Positions 1 to 9,960 of a DNA stretch of 64,000 bases are shown in pieces; position 1 is the first letter of the stretch; every line of letters begins with the position of its first letter. Source of the stretch: Isoetes taiwanensis (taxonomy: Eukaryota > Streptophyta > Lycopodiopsida > Isoetales > Isoetaceae); assembly GCA_021234155.1 (NCBI GenBank), contig JAJEKV010000828.1:1-64000 (forward strand). The letters are read 5' to 3'. The notes under the pieces are model-generated. The model did not search any database. It worked only from the letters and a program-made list of their open reading frames with translations, and was not told where the DNA came from. A program made the translations under genes and the position numbers.

Positions 1-440
1 CTCAAAATGATGGTAATTCTATAGATATTCATTGGAGAAGAATTTCGCATTATTACCTTTTTATGTAGATGATTGCATAATTTAAAAGAACTCAGGAAAA
101 ACACTAGCCCTAATGCAAACGACTCTCAAAAACGTGTTTCATATGACGATCTTGGTGAACTACATCACCCTTGGGAATAGAGGCAACAAGAGATGAGAAA
201 AATACACATCTTAGGCAAGGATTTGAAAAACTCAAAATGATGGTAATCTCTTATAGATATTTGGTTTGGAGAAGCTGAATGTAGATGATTGTATAATGGC
301 AGCAACTTGTGGAAAAAAACTAGCTCAATGCAAAGGACTCTCAAAAACAGGTTTCATATGTGAATCAACTACATCAATTCTTGGAATAGAGGTAACAAAG
401 AGACAGGGAGAAAAACATATTACATCTTAGGCAAGGTAAG
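1..440 (+). repeat. Direct tandem duplication (~231 bp) inside copia RT
   Basis: The segment beginning ctcaaaatgatggtaat at position 1 is repeated from 232. Both copies run through a YVDD-coding stretch, an actctcaaaaac motif and a cacatcttaggcaagg-like end (near 205-220 and 421-436). The copies differ by substitutions and small indels, so the duplication is not recent or has been degraded. Confidence 0.8.
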
Positions 441-1277
441 CACATTGATAACATGAGAAAAGATTTAATATGGTAGAAACAAACTAGGTCAAAACACCAA
501 TGGCACAAACTAGCTGCGGATGTTCCCATGAGCAAGGAGGGAGATCTCCGAAATGGAGCAGATTCCATAGGGGCATTAATTGTTGTTTATTGTATTTATC
601 TAACAATACTCGACACGACATTACCTATGCATTAAATATTCTTAGCGAGAAGATGTGATAACCCAAGTAAAGCTCATTGGCTGGCGGCAAGAGGATATTA
701 AAATACTTGAAGGGAAGCAGGGATAATGGAATAACCTATGACTCACGTAATTTGAAACTTGAAACATCTGATGATGATGCCGGATAGGCGGAGATATGAG
801 CATGAGAAGATCAACCTGGGGTATGTTGTTTTCTTATTTGGAGGGGCCAATCACCGGAGAACCAAGAAGCGCAGTACAGTGGCCATGTCCGCAGAGGTAT
901 CAGTATGTCGCATCCTCCTTGGTGGCAAAAGAAATAGTTTGGCTAAGGAGATTCTTTGGATGAACTAGGATGCATGCGAGAATGATCCTACAAACATATT
1001 CAATGATAGCCAAAGTTGCATGGCTATAGTCAAGAATCCACATTGACCATGAAAGGACTAAGCACATTGAGCTTAGTATGCATTTTATAAGGGATCTGGC
1101 AGCAAAGAAAATTATACAAATGGTGTATGTCAGTACAAACAATCAGGTAGCTGATGTATTCACTAAGGCACTCACAGAAGCAAAGTTTTCACAGTTTAAG
1201 AAAAGTTTAAATGTTCAAGAAACAGTTATAAACAGATTCCTTCAAGCAGGTTGCAAACACATGTGATGAAGGAGGAA
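1..1277 (+). pseudogene. Ty1/copia polyprotein 3' part (RT tail and RNase H), decayed
   Basis: This is the end of a copia pol gene, which copies element RNA into DNA. The RT catalytic box YVDD is readable at 62-73 and recurs in altered form near 280. LGIEATRDEK and related text follow, then an RNase H part with SLAKEILWMN (end of the 759-968 frame), DSQSCMAIVKNP and, at 1078-1266, the terminal motif STNNQVADVFTKAL. The reading frame changes several times and stops are frequent, so no full protein is made. A purine-rich GAAGGAGGAA lies at 1268-1277, where a polypurine tract should be, directly before a probable LTR. The family assignment is secure. The exact 5' limit is outside the window. Confidence 0.85.
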
Positions 1278-1832
1278 TGTTAGAAATTGAGAATCATCAC
1301 ATATGTTTGGTGAAGTCTTGATGCAGAACAAGATGGTTGCAATGTTCAGTAATCAAAGGAGTTAGGGTTGGAACAAGTTCAATAGTTGAAGATATTCTTA
1401 TGGTAAGCCCAAGTTGATTTATTCATCTATATTAACTTTCAATGGTCGAAGGGTCGTGAAATATAAACTATGCATGTGGGATAATATAACCGACAAAAGC
1501 AAAATTAGAAGGGCATATATCACTGCAGAGCTCAAGATCAATGCCTACAGAGCCGGATCGGAGCATAAAAGATTGCATTAGACTGACATTGAAGATAGGT
1601 GGAGAATCGAGGTTTTAGGTGTGGCAGGAAAAGGCAGAATTCCTTTGTGTTTAACTTCATTGTAAAACACTGATTTGATCGAGCATTTGTTTAATGGTTT
1701 GAACATTGCATTGTGTTATTATTTGTTGCCTGGCCTACATTCATTATTGGAAGTTTATATCTTGATCATTTCATCTTGATCATTGATATTGGAACATTTG
1801 TTATTATTGCTTGACTACTAAATTTTTCAACA
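1278..1832 (+). mobile_element. Probable copia LTR
   Basis: The segment starts with TGTTAGAAATTG directly after a polypurine tract and the RNase H end of the upstream copia fragment, so it should be the 3' LTR. A plausible end is ...TTTTTCAACA near 1832, which gives a TG...CA unit of about 555 bp. No second copy was found to fix the boundary, and the 3' limit is a guess. Confidence 0.55.
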
Positions 1833-2009
1833 GTGTTAGCATCTTAGAACCCCATTCCTTCGTTCTGGCTATTTGTAGGCTTCTTGCGTGAAAGCACAAG
1901 CCTTGTATCCCATAGTTAGAAGCTGAGATTGATTGTTCTGGGCTATTTCCATTCAATTTCGTCACAATCAATTCAAATTGCTACTTTTAGATAATAGAAT
2001 ACTTGATAC

Positions 2010-2645
2010 ATGACTTTCACATTAGAAAAAGCAAGCAGCAGCAGGAAGAAAGGAGTAGACTATGAAGAAACCTTTTCGCCCATAGTCAAGCTTACCAGCA
2101 CTAGAATGGTTTTAGCAATTGCTAATGCCTTGATCTCGAACGCACCACATGGATGGGCACGCCATTCCTTAATGCTAAAATTTGGATGAAGAAATATTTA
2201 TGAGGCAAGCTCCTGGATTTGAGCAGGGAAAGAATTTAGTATGGAAGTTAAAGAGGGTTGTCTATGGTCTGAAACAGTCGCCACGACAGTGGTATAAACA
2301 CATGGATTCGTTTCTTAAACAACAAAGGTTTATTAAATTAAAGAATGCGGGAAATCACAGATATGTTCAAACTGAAGAGCAGATCGTATCATTGCTCTCT
2401 ATGTAGATGATTATGTGATGGCGACACTTAGCTTAGAAGTTTTGGATCACTGCAAGTCTATTCTTAAAGCCCGATTCAAAATGACTGATCTAGGTGAGCT
2501 CTCAAAGTTTCTAGGGATAGAAGTCACAAGAGACAGGAAAAATAAAAGGCTTGTGCTCGGCCAAAAGCAATTACATAAAAACGGATACTTAAGAGATTCA
2601 AAAATGACAACTTGTAATGTGGCCAAAATGCCCGAATCCTCTTTA
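2010..2645 (+). pseudogene. Ty1/copia reverse transcriptase fragment
   Basis: A second copia RT begins with GVDYEETFSPIVKLTSTRM near 2055, the canonical start of the copia RT domain. It continues with DEEIFMRQAPGFEQG (2182 on), VYGLKQSPRQWYKH, the catalytic YVDD at 2400-2411, and FKMTDLGELSKFLGIEVTR (2475-2535). A frameshift separates the N-terminal part from 2182, and a stop interrupts the frame at 2404. Homology ends near 2645, where minus-strand CACTA sequence begins. RNase H and the rest of pol are missing, so it is a truncated, dead copy. Confidence 0.9.
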
Positions 2646-2649
2646 TTTG

Positions 2650-3030
2650 TCAATGTTTCTTCCATACTAATGCCTTCTTCCTTAAGGGTACCACAGTTTC
2701 TTCCATATCAATGCCTTCTACCTCAGCCACCAAAGGTACCACTTCTTCCGCGATGATGTCTTCACTCTCATCCTCTATACGGAGTATGATCATGCAATGC
2801 AAGAGAAGGAGGTTCGATAGCTGCTTCATAATCTCTTGATTTGTCGAGGATTGACGCATCACATATAGCCAATCTCGATCATTAGGTGTCGGATGTAGGT
2901 ATACTTGTTCACACTTTCTGGAAAAATATAAGGTTCGTTGTCTTACAGGAATCAACCGCTCGAATTGATGGCTAAACCATTGGGACCTTTGACGAAATGT
3001 GGCACCTTTATACCTCAGGTTGTGCATCAT
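2650..3030 (-). pseudogene. CACTA transposon DUF4216-like fragment
   Basis: The 126-codon open frame contains CEQVYLHPTPNDRDWLYVM. This resembles the DUF4216 domain found after Tnp2 in plant CACTA polyproteins, where a 'QVFYV..DP....W.VV' pattern is usual. An acidic stretch (IEDESEDIIAEEVVPLVAEV) follows, also common at the end of these proteins. The open frame lacks a convincing start and is a piece of a larger spliced or broken reading frame. The domain call rests on pattern memory, not on a search. Confidence 0.5.
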
Positions 3031-3422
3031 ACCATCTAATTTGAAACAAGACTTTAGTAAAAATTTCTAAAGTCAAGCTCTAATATTTGTTGTATCTTTT
3101 CCACATACTCAATGTCAGCCTCAATCATATTTTTGTCTTTTTTGCACTTGTACTTTGACTTTCAACTATGAAAGTAGACATAACTCTACTGATCAAAGGT
3201 AACACAAACTTCATCCTTTTTACGCACACACGAAAATGTCGCCCATTGCAAATGTATCCATTATATAGTGAAACCTACATATTGCACAACCATGTTAAGT
3301 CATTTTAAAAAAAGTATCTTAACAATATTACTATCTTACCCATCCGAAGGCCCATATGCACAATCTGCCTTTCCTCGCCGACACCGAACCAACTTCATCT
3401 CCTACCGAAACCAATATTGTGT

Positions 3423-3749
3423 TTAATAGCCAATCTTCGTGCACTGATCCGTAGTCTTTTCTAGCCTCGGAGGATATGGGACTAAATTGAGTGTTCTTAG
3501 AAATAATTGCCGATCTAATTCCCTGGCTTGCTTCAAGTCATTGTACTTTTGCACCCATTTGGACATGCATTGCTCATTACGTACTATATACAATTTGATC
3601 GCACTAAGCTCATGGGGTTTTAGTTTATAAAGTAAGCCCTTTGCTATGTAACCTATCCAAGCCTTGTTCAAAGGTTGAAACATCATTACCTCTTTATCAA
3701 CATTATTAAGATATGTTGATACAATTAAACTTGCAATCTTGCAAGCCAC
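3423..3749 (-). pseudogene. Probable CACTA transposase middle fragment
   Basis: This 108-codon frame contains LKPHELSAIKLYIVRNEQC, then KWVQKYNDLKQARELDRQL and YPPRLEK. It lies on the same strand, between the Tnp2 core and the DUF4216-like end, so it most likely belongs to the region around DUF4218 and the linker of the same transposase. On sequence alone the assignment is weak. A further minus frame at 4275-4075 (MPMVLLFVEGCLPKF...) lies between this piece and the core and may be another part of the same domain. Confidence 0.4.
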
Positions 3750-4536
3750 CCCTCACACATGCTCCCCTCGGGTTTGGCAAATTGTCTCACAAAGTCTTTA
3801 AGAACTTTCATAAATCGTTCAAGAAAAAACATCCAACGATAAGAACTGGTCTCCTCTTAATCGATGTCATCGACTAAATGTAACAGTAGGTGAACTGTAT
3901 GAGGGCCACAAAACATATATTACAAATATGATTGAAACCCAAGAAACTAATTAAGATATTTGTATAGCGATAGTTCTAGTATATCAAGATTTTTGGAAGA
4001 CTGACACGTATATCAAAAGAAACTGGTTTGAAACACCTTCTCAAATAAGCATAAAACTTCAATAAATAACTCTTTCATTTTTTCGATGTCACTTTTTGTT
4101 TATCTCCTTCAATGATATCCATATGTAATGCATAAAAACTATTTAATATGGAATAAAAACAATACACCAAGGGTGACCAATGATATATTTGATTTACTGC
4201 ATAGCTTGGCCAATTTAAAAATAGGCTCACAAATTTTGGGAGGCAACCCTCTACAAAGAGTAGAACCATGGGCAAAATCTCCTACAAGAATGAGCATAAT
4301 TGCATAAGTAATACAATATATTTCCTATGTAAATGGACAAACATGCTTGACATGAATAAGAAGCACTAGGGCATAAAATTGCAATACAATAACTACCGCC
4401 AACAACTTGTGGTAGTCATGGGGACTTGAGTCCCGCTAACTTACCATCCTTTGTCCAACACCTTTGAAATGACGAAAAGCAATACCGGTCGGCATCCTCA
4501 CTTTCTTAATAGATTCCCCACAATCGTATGTCCCGA

Positions 4537-5625
4537 CTACTCATAACCCATGGTGGACGAGATTTTGGGTCCTTCAAGATAGCATTGCGAGGGGGGTACA
4601 CACATGAAACAATCATCTCGAGAACCAATTGTATCCTTCTCACCCACTATATGCTTCCATATCGAATCCAAACATTTTTTATGATATGCATAGGATCCAA
4701 TAGAGATGTGTATTTCAACTCTGACCAATATGGTAGCTCATATAATAATATGGAAAAGGCGTTTCATACCATTAGGAGGCTTGATCTTGATGTCATCGGG
4801 GGTCTTCATTATAAATCACAAAGCATCTTGGCCTCTTGCCATGCCTTGTCCCTGCCGTTCCCATTCATTGTGCCAATCTTTTTGTGGTCATGCACTTTGG
4901 GATACAAGTTTCTTGGTGTGCCCCTTTTCGAAGTGGATGATCCATAGGTAAAACTTCTCATGGCCCTCATATACCGCTTTTTTTCATAGATTTGGAATAT
5001 CTTTGAGGTGATTTGACCACCACAATGCACACAAGCATATTCCCCTTTTGTTTGCAAGCCTACAAATATAACAATATAATTACAAACCATTTTACAAAGG
5101 AAACAAAAAAAAAATCATACACACTGTACATATGCTAAGGCGGGATAGTCATGCATGGTCCACATTAAGATAGCCTTTAATAAAAACTTTTGCTCCTTAG
5201 ATTTGGTTTTAGAGATATCAACCATGGGGATCCCTTCCATAATTGTTGCAATTCATCAACTAGGGGCAAAAGATAGACATCAAAACTGTTTTGGTTGAGA
5301 TGGACTGCATTACCAACATTCATAAGTCAATCATTGAAACATTTCATCATATATATGAAATTTACTAATAAGTGGAAAAAGTGAAAACACGGAATAATCA
5401 TGCTCAACATGATATGTCCCGGATTTAATAGATTCCTCCTGGAGGTATATTGTAATTTACAAGCATGGACCGGCCAAGTAGACCAGAGGCAGTTCCCGCC
5501 AGAAAAGGGGTTAAAACCATCACATTTGCAAGACCAAAGTAAACATGTCTAGGTTCCTTTTCAAATTCTGGCCATCTTTCATGAATAAATCTCCAAGCCT
5601 CGAGAATCGCTAGGGGAATGCACAT
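4537..5625 (-). pseudogene. CACTA Tnp2-like transposase core, broken
   Basis: Three minus-strand pieces align in order with the Tnp2 (Transposase_21) core. At 5625-5425 are RWPEFEKEPRHVYFGLA and a LVNYNIPPGGIY end, the counterpart of the 'W..F..DPRN.RLGLA.DG.NPF ... YNLPPW' block. At 5090-4809 is GLQTKGEYACVHCGGQ, the counterpart of 'GL.TKG..ACP.CG'. At 4728-4537 is a piece including CLDSIWKHIVGEKDTIGSRD, the counterpart of the 'N..D.ILGTLL.I.GK.KD' block. The catalytic core is split by frameshifts and cannot act. The enzyme would cut and paste the element in the nucleus. Confidence 0.7.
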
Positions 5626-5665
5626 AACTCCATCCCGAACTACGTTTTACTTGCATGCCATCCCA

Positions 5666-5878
5666 TTAAAGGCAACATTTTCCTTTGTTCGAAAGATGAG
5701 AAAGTCTAGGAATTATAGGAAAATAGCGCCAATACCTTTCGTGGGATGGTGAGCCTTGGACATCACTACGATACCTTGATTCATTGCATTTAGGGCATTT
5801 TACCATGTCTTTAGTGTCCTTATAGTACAAAGGTACACTCATTTGGACATACATGAATACTTTCATACTCAAAACCAA
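5666..5878 (-). pseudogene. CACTA Tnp2 N-terminal fragment
   Basis: The frame reads PLYYKDTKDMVKCPKCNESR and later RYWRYFPIIPRL. The pairing of a CPKC zinc-ribbon-like motif with R(W)RYFPIIPRL is typical of the N-terminal part of plant Tnp2 transposases. It sits just upstream (in the minus sense) of the core fragments, so the order is right. This is the best single diagnostic piece of the element. Confidence 0.8.
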
Positions 5879-5880
5879 GT

Positions 5881-6718
5881 GCCTTTATGAGTTTTCGTGC
5901 TTCATCACGACTAGAAGGAACCTCGTTGCCGAGGAGGGCAATATTTTGTTGATAAGTGCGCTTACAAAAGATAAAGTTAAGATTGATGTACAAACTAAGA
6001 GATCATATAGATTACAAACAAAATTAGGATTTATAGAGGGAGAGACAAACCTCAATATTGCATCGATTGCCACATTTGATATCTTATATTGTCCTTGTAA
6101 GTTGAGAATACATAGATTGAATGTCAATCTAGATATCTTGCAGCCCTCATATAATTTTGTTTTAGCATCATGGATTTATGCTCATCAAAATCTTGAGCGG
6201 ATCTACCTCAAAAGCTACTCCATCATCTTATGAGTCATTCATATGTTGTGCACCTACCTCATTATCAATATCTTCCATAAAGACATTCAAATTGTGCATG
6301 CTCATATAGCAAATTTGCAGTCATCTCATCATAAACATGGTTGTTTATTTGCTCCACATTCCAGTGATTGATTGCTGGATTTTCGTGCTATCTTTTCCAT
6401 ATCTTGAAGATGGAACCTTGACATCAGGAGCTCCTTCAACCTACGTCATAATAATAATATGTGAAAAATACAAACCAGCATAAATAACAATTATAAGCTA
6501 AACATTTAACCAAAACCATTTCTTACCAAAAAAAAAAAGTGCTTAAGGTGGAACTTGCAACTTATTAAAATATCATTTTCTAATTGTAAAGCATTACAAG
6601 TTTAGGACAAATGCACCCTTTTGAATTGAAAATCAAAGGAGAGGCGAAAGAAGATAAACAATAATGGTGGAACAAACATAATATGCATTTCAACATATTT
6701 TGAAATAATGGACATTGA
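5881..6718. other. No recognisable gene
   Basis: AT-rich sequence between the Tnp2 N-terminal piece and the SET fragment. The two open frames here (5853-6233 plus and 5885-6127 minus) overlap each other on opposite strands and show no motif I recognise. The stretch could be an intron or 5' part of the transposon. Confidence 0.4.
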
Positions 6719-7274
6719 TTAATATCGAAAATGATCTGGTACATTGGATGGCAATTCATAGTCCAAAATCAACTCATCACCAGCTTTGAGTGTTCTTATG
6801 GCCATTACCATGACAAAATGCTTAGATGCCTTTGCCATGAACTCCTCACGATCATTACTTCTTTCCTCAAATATACAATTGATTGAGTCTTTATTACTAC
6901 CACAACTATTTATCAACCCTGCTATATTGCCATGTTCTTCAACACGACCATCAATGAAGGTTCTCTTATCCTCATTCACTGGTCCAACCTCATCTCATGG
7001 TGCATGCATTGCTATTGCAGCCATAAACCATCATGCGGAGCCAGTAATAAGTTAGTGCCTCCCACTCTAATGCATTATATTACGGGCCTCCATAGATCAT
7101 CAAAGGAATAAGCTGTACCAAAGCGAACTTGAACATCTTGGGCAATGAATAACCCTCTTCCCGCACCGGGGATCGTTGGATCATTTTATTATATATCGAG
7201 CGACCCCAATAACTGAATTCCTCACCTAAACTTGGTAATGGACCAATATAAAGACCCAATCTAGCGGTCAACAT
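6719..7274 (-). pseudogene. SET-domain methyltransferase fragment
   Basis: The 6979-6719 frame shows the C-terminal half of a SET domain, which in lysine methyltransferases transfers methyl groups from S-adenosylmethionine. It reads FIDGRVEEHGNIAGLINSCG, matching 'F.DA...GN.ARFINHSC', then IRTLKAGDELILDYEL, matching 'A.RDIKAGEEL..DY'. The expected H of the NHSC motif is absent: NSCG is seen. The 7274-7080 frame (ARLGLYIGPLPSLGEEF...) is on the same strand just upstream and may be the preceding part, although the frame is broken between. It lies about 850 bp upstream of the CACTA transposase on the same strand, so it may be a captured host gene piece or simply a neighbouring pseudogene. Confidence 0.6.
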
Positions 7275-9597
7275 GCCTTATTAATTTCTCAATGTCATGA
7301 GGCATAACTAGATCGGAGTATATCACAACCTATAGCATAATTTCTACTTCCACTAATAACATCCACACGCAACTTCTTGCGGGTCCTATAACAAGAATTA
7401 CTCGAGGAATCCATCTCATCATCAACCTCTATGTGCCTCCAAACTCCCCTCGAAAAACTAATTGTAGCTTGTTGTGTTGAAGTCATTTAGAATACCAATA
7501 GATGTGTTTTATAATACAAACAAGTAATATGCATATTCTAATGGTTGATGCATAATAGGCACGCAGGCACGACATGCACACACTAGCAAATAAACCAAAC
7601 AAAAACAAAGGGGGTTACTAACTTTGTGCCTCGGGTGGAGCGAGGGTTGTAAGGTATACCAAAAGAAAGTACAAAAGTTCTCGGGGAGCTTTCCAATAGG
7701 CACCAAATGACTTAAGATGCCGCTCAATCGCCGTGGGCAATCGACTATGTTGGCCCACACAAGATGCACACCAACATACTTCAAACTCATCAGCACAATG
7801 TCCTCTGGGAGCTCATTGATATTGCACTAGGATGTAGCATACCTGCGTCAACAAAGCTCTTTCAATCTTCTTCTCCTAGTGGTTTGCGGGCAAATCTGCA
7901 AATAGATCATCCATGGCACCTAGAAGAGAAGCTCAATGCATCAAGCACCCAGAAGCTCAAATGGGCGTGGAAGCTCAAATGGGTGCCTACAAGAACTCAA
8001 ATTGCAAGTTTCAAAGCGGCTATATTTATTTGAAATATCTTTGTAGCGTTACAAATAGTTATATTTGTTACACGTTACAATTGAAACTTGTAACGGCGCT
8101 ACTGATTTTAATGTTTGTCGACGCGTTCACGGTTTTAATTTGTAACCCATTACACAAATTAATATTTGCCACGTGGCTTACATATCCCCATAAGCATTAC
8201 AATGATAATTGATACTTGATTGTGATCCCTTAGCGACCTAAACATCAACTGCCAATAAGTTTTGATGGAAGGATAAGTTAAGCCTTCCATGAGAAATAAA
8301 TAACCGAAATAAACGGAAGATCAGCAAAGGGTAAATACTGGCGGTTTATGCGAGATAGAATGTTATCTTGTATTTTGTCTACGAAACATCAAATCCGATC
8401 ATTACATTCTGCAAATCATTCAAAACATATACTGCCAGCTTTGTTATACCTTGGTGCATTCAAACTTGAGAGGATAATACATAAAAGAGAAATCGCGAAA
8501 TCGACCCGTCTTGGTACCTCGTAATCAAGATCAGTTTCATGGGGGCTGCTACATGCATAATAGAAGGAGGGATGGAGCAGCACTAGAAAAAAGGCGTGCA
8601 TGCGGTTCGGCCCCTCAAAGAAAAGAAAAACCTATTTCGGTTCTACCTTCACCTGCCGGGGACTATAAATGCCATTTACTAGTATTTTTGGGGAGGAATC
8701 GGGGAAAACCTTAAAAATGCGGCGGGGATCAGATCCGACATTTTTGATTTAATGGGCCGGGCATTTTCACTTGAGAACGGTAGCAATATAGTGTTAGGAA
8801 TTTCCCTCAATGTGGCAAAGTCACATTCACCAAAAGGTGAAGTGCAAAGCGAGCGTACTCTAGGGCTAGGTCCCACTTTGTGAGCAGGGCACACACAAGC
8901 ATCTTTGTGAGCGCCCTTGGGGAGCCAAGGGCAACTTGTATAAACACCGGGTTAAGGTTATGCAATTCTTTGGGCAACTCTGAGAGATCGGGATCTTTTA
9001 CATGTGCTTGGGTCCCAATATGGGACAATTCTTTGGGGCATGGACCCGGAGGCCATGTGAGGAGATAGTTCCTGGGAGGAAACCCCATGTGAAGATGTGG
9101 CCACATTGTATGCTTGGGAGAGTCTCTCTCCCAAATGGAGAAGGTTTAACTTGGATAAGACTTCGTGCATCCTTCCACAGAGTAATTGCTAGAGTGGTGT
9201 CAAGGCTGAGAAAAAAGATCCTAGCATGCTTGTTGCTAACTTGAGTTCTCTTATGAGACAACTTCGACACTAGGCTAGAGAGAGAATGGATGATGTTTGG
9301 GGCACCAACATGATAGCCATAACAACTCTCCCCACCTTGGCAGGTGGAAGGGTGGAAATAGTTTGTAAGGGCTCAAGCCTTTGATAGAGCTTGGGGAAGA
9401 GGAAGGACAAGGAAATCAAGAAGAATTTTGGAAGCAAGTTGAGATGGAGGGTTATTGTAAGTATCTTGAGCGGAACATGTTAAGTCATTTTATGAGTTTA
9501 CTTTCAATTGTTCTCACTACATCACGATAACTTTAGGGCAACGCTTAACTCATTTGAAATCAAACCATTGAGGTTAAATTGGGACATTTAAGAAGCC
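7275..9597. other. No recognisable gene
   Basis: Several overlapping open frames occur on both strands, notably around 7509-8210 and 8680-9270, but none shows a motif I recognise and they shadow one another. Around 8045-8165 the sequence has repeated gttacaa / ttgtaac words, giving weak self-complementarity. A TATA-like actataaatgcc lies near 8663. Confidence 0.4.
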
Positions 9598-9960
9598 GGA
9601 CGTGTGATCCGGGGAGGTGGGGATCACCACGGCATCTCTGAAGAATATGCCTTAATATCGAAAATAGTAACCATACCATTGAAATTAAATAATGCTTTTC
9701 ATGGACGTGTGATCCGGGAGGAGGGATCCCATTAATTATGTTGTGATCGAGGAGGGATCATCAGGCATCTATGAATATGCCTTAATATCGAAAATAATAT
9801 CCATACCATTGAAATTAAATAATGCTTTTTTAGCGGACGTGTGATCCCGGAGGAGGGATCCCATTAATTATGTTGTGATCCGGGAGGAGGATCATCAAGC
9901 ATCGATTTGGGGCGTTTGGGCGGTTATTGATGATCCGGAGGAGGAGGGATCAAGGGGCAT
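9598..9960. repeat. Tandem repeat with a ~132-bp unit
   Basis: Units start at 9598, 9703 and 9835, each opening with ggacgtgtgatcc. The complete middle unit is 132 bp, and the first is shortened to 105 bp. Each has a G-rich head built from two quasi-palindromes of the type gatcc-ggagga-gggatc, followed by an AT-rich tail with gaatatgccttaatatcg and ccataccattgaaattaaat. The third unit keeps only the head and runs into a further gatccggaggaggagggatc near 9930. Confidence 0.85.

Larger units (their letters stand above)
2650..5880 (-). mobile_element. Decayed CACTA (En/Spm) DNA transposon
   Basis: Several minus-strand fragments occur in the order expected of a CACTA Tnp2-type transposase: an N-terminal zinc-ribbon-like part (5878-5666), the central Tnp2 core (5625-4537), a middle region (4275-3423) and a DUF4216-like end (3030-2650). 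The frames are broken. I could not find a convincing CACTA/TAGTG terminal repeat pair, so the limits are those of recognisable coding sequence only. The plus-strand ORFs overlapping this region are shadows. Confidence 0.75.

Noticed and set aside
4528-4951. Plus-strand frames of 139 and 81 codons
   Set aside because: They lie opposite the Tnp2 core pieces, which carry the recognisable motifs.
2640-5880. CACTA terminal inverted repeats
   Set aside because: CACTA and TAGTG words occur by chance, but I found no matching longer inverted ends, so no element boundary was called.
8807-9270. Stacked open frames on both strands
   Set aside because: Four frames cover the same bases in different phases and none has a known motif. 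They are likely chance frames in moderately GC-rich DNA.
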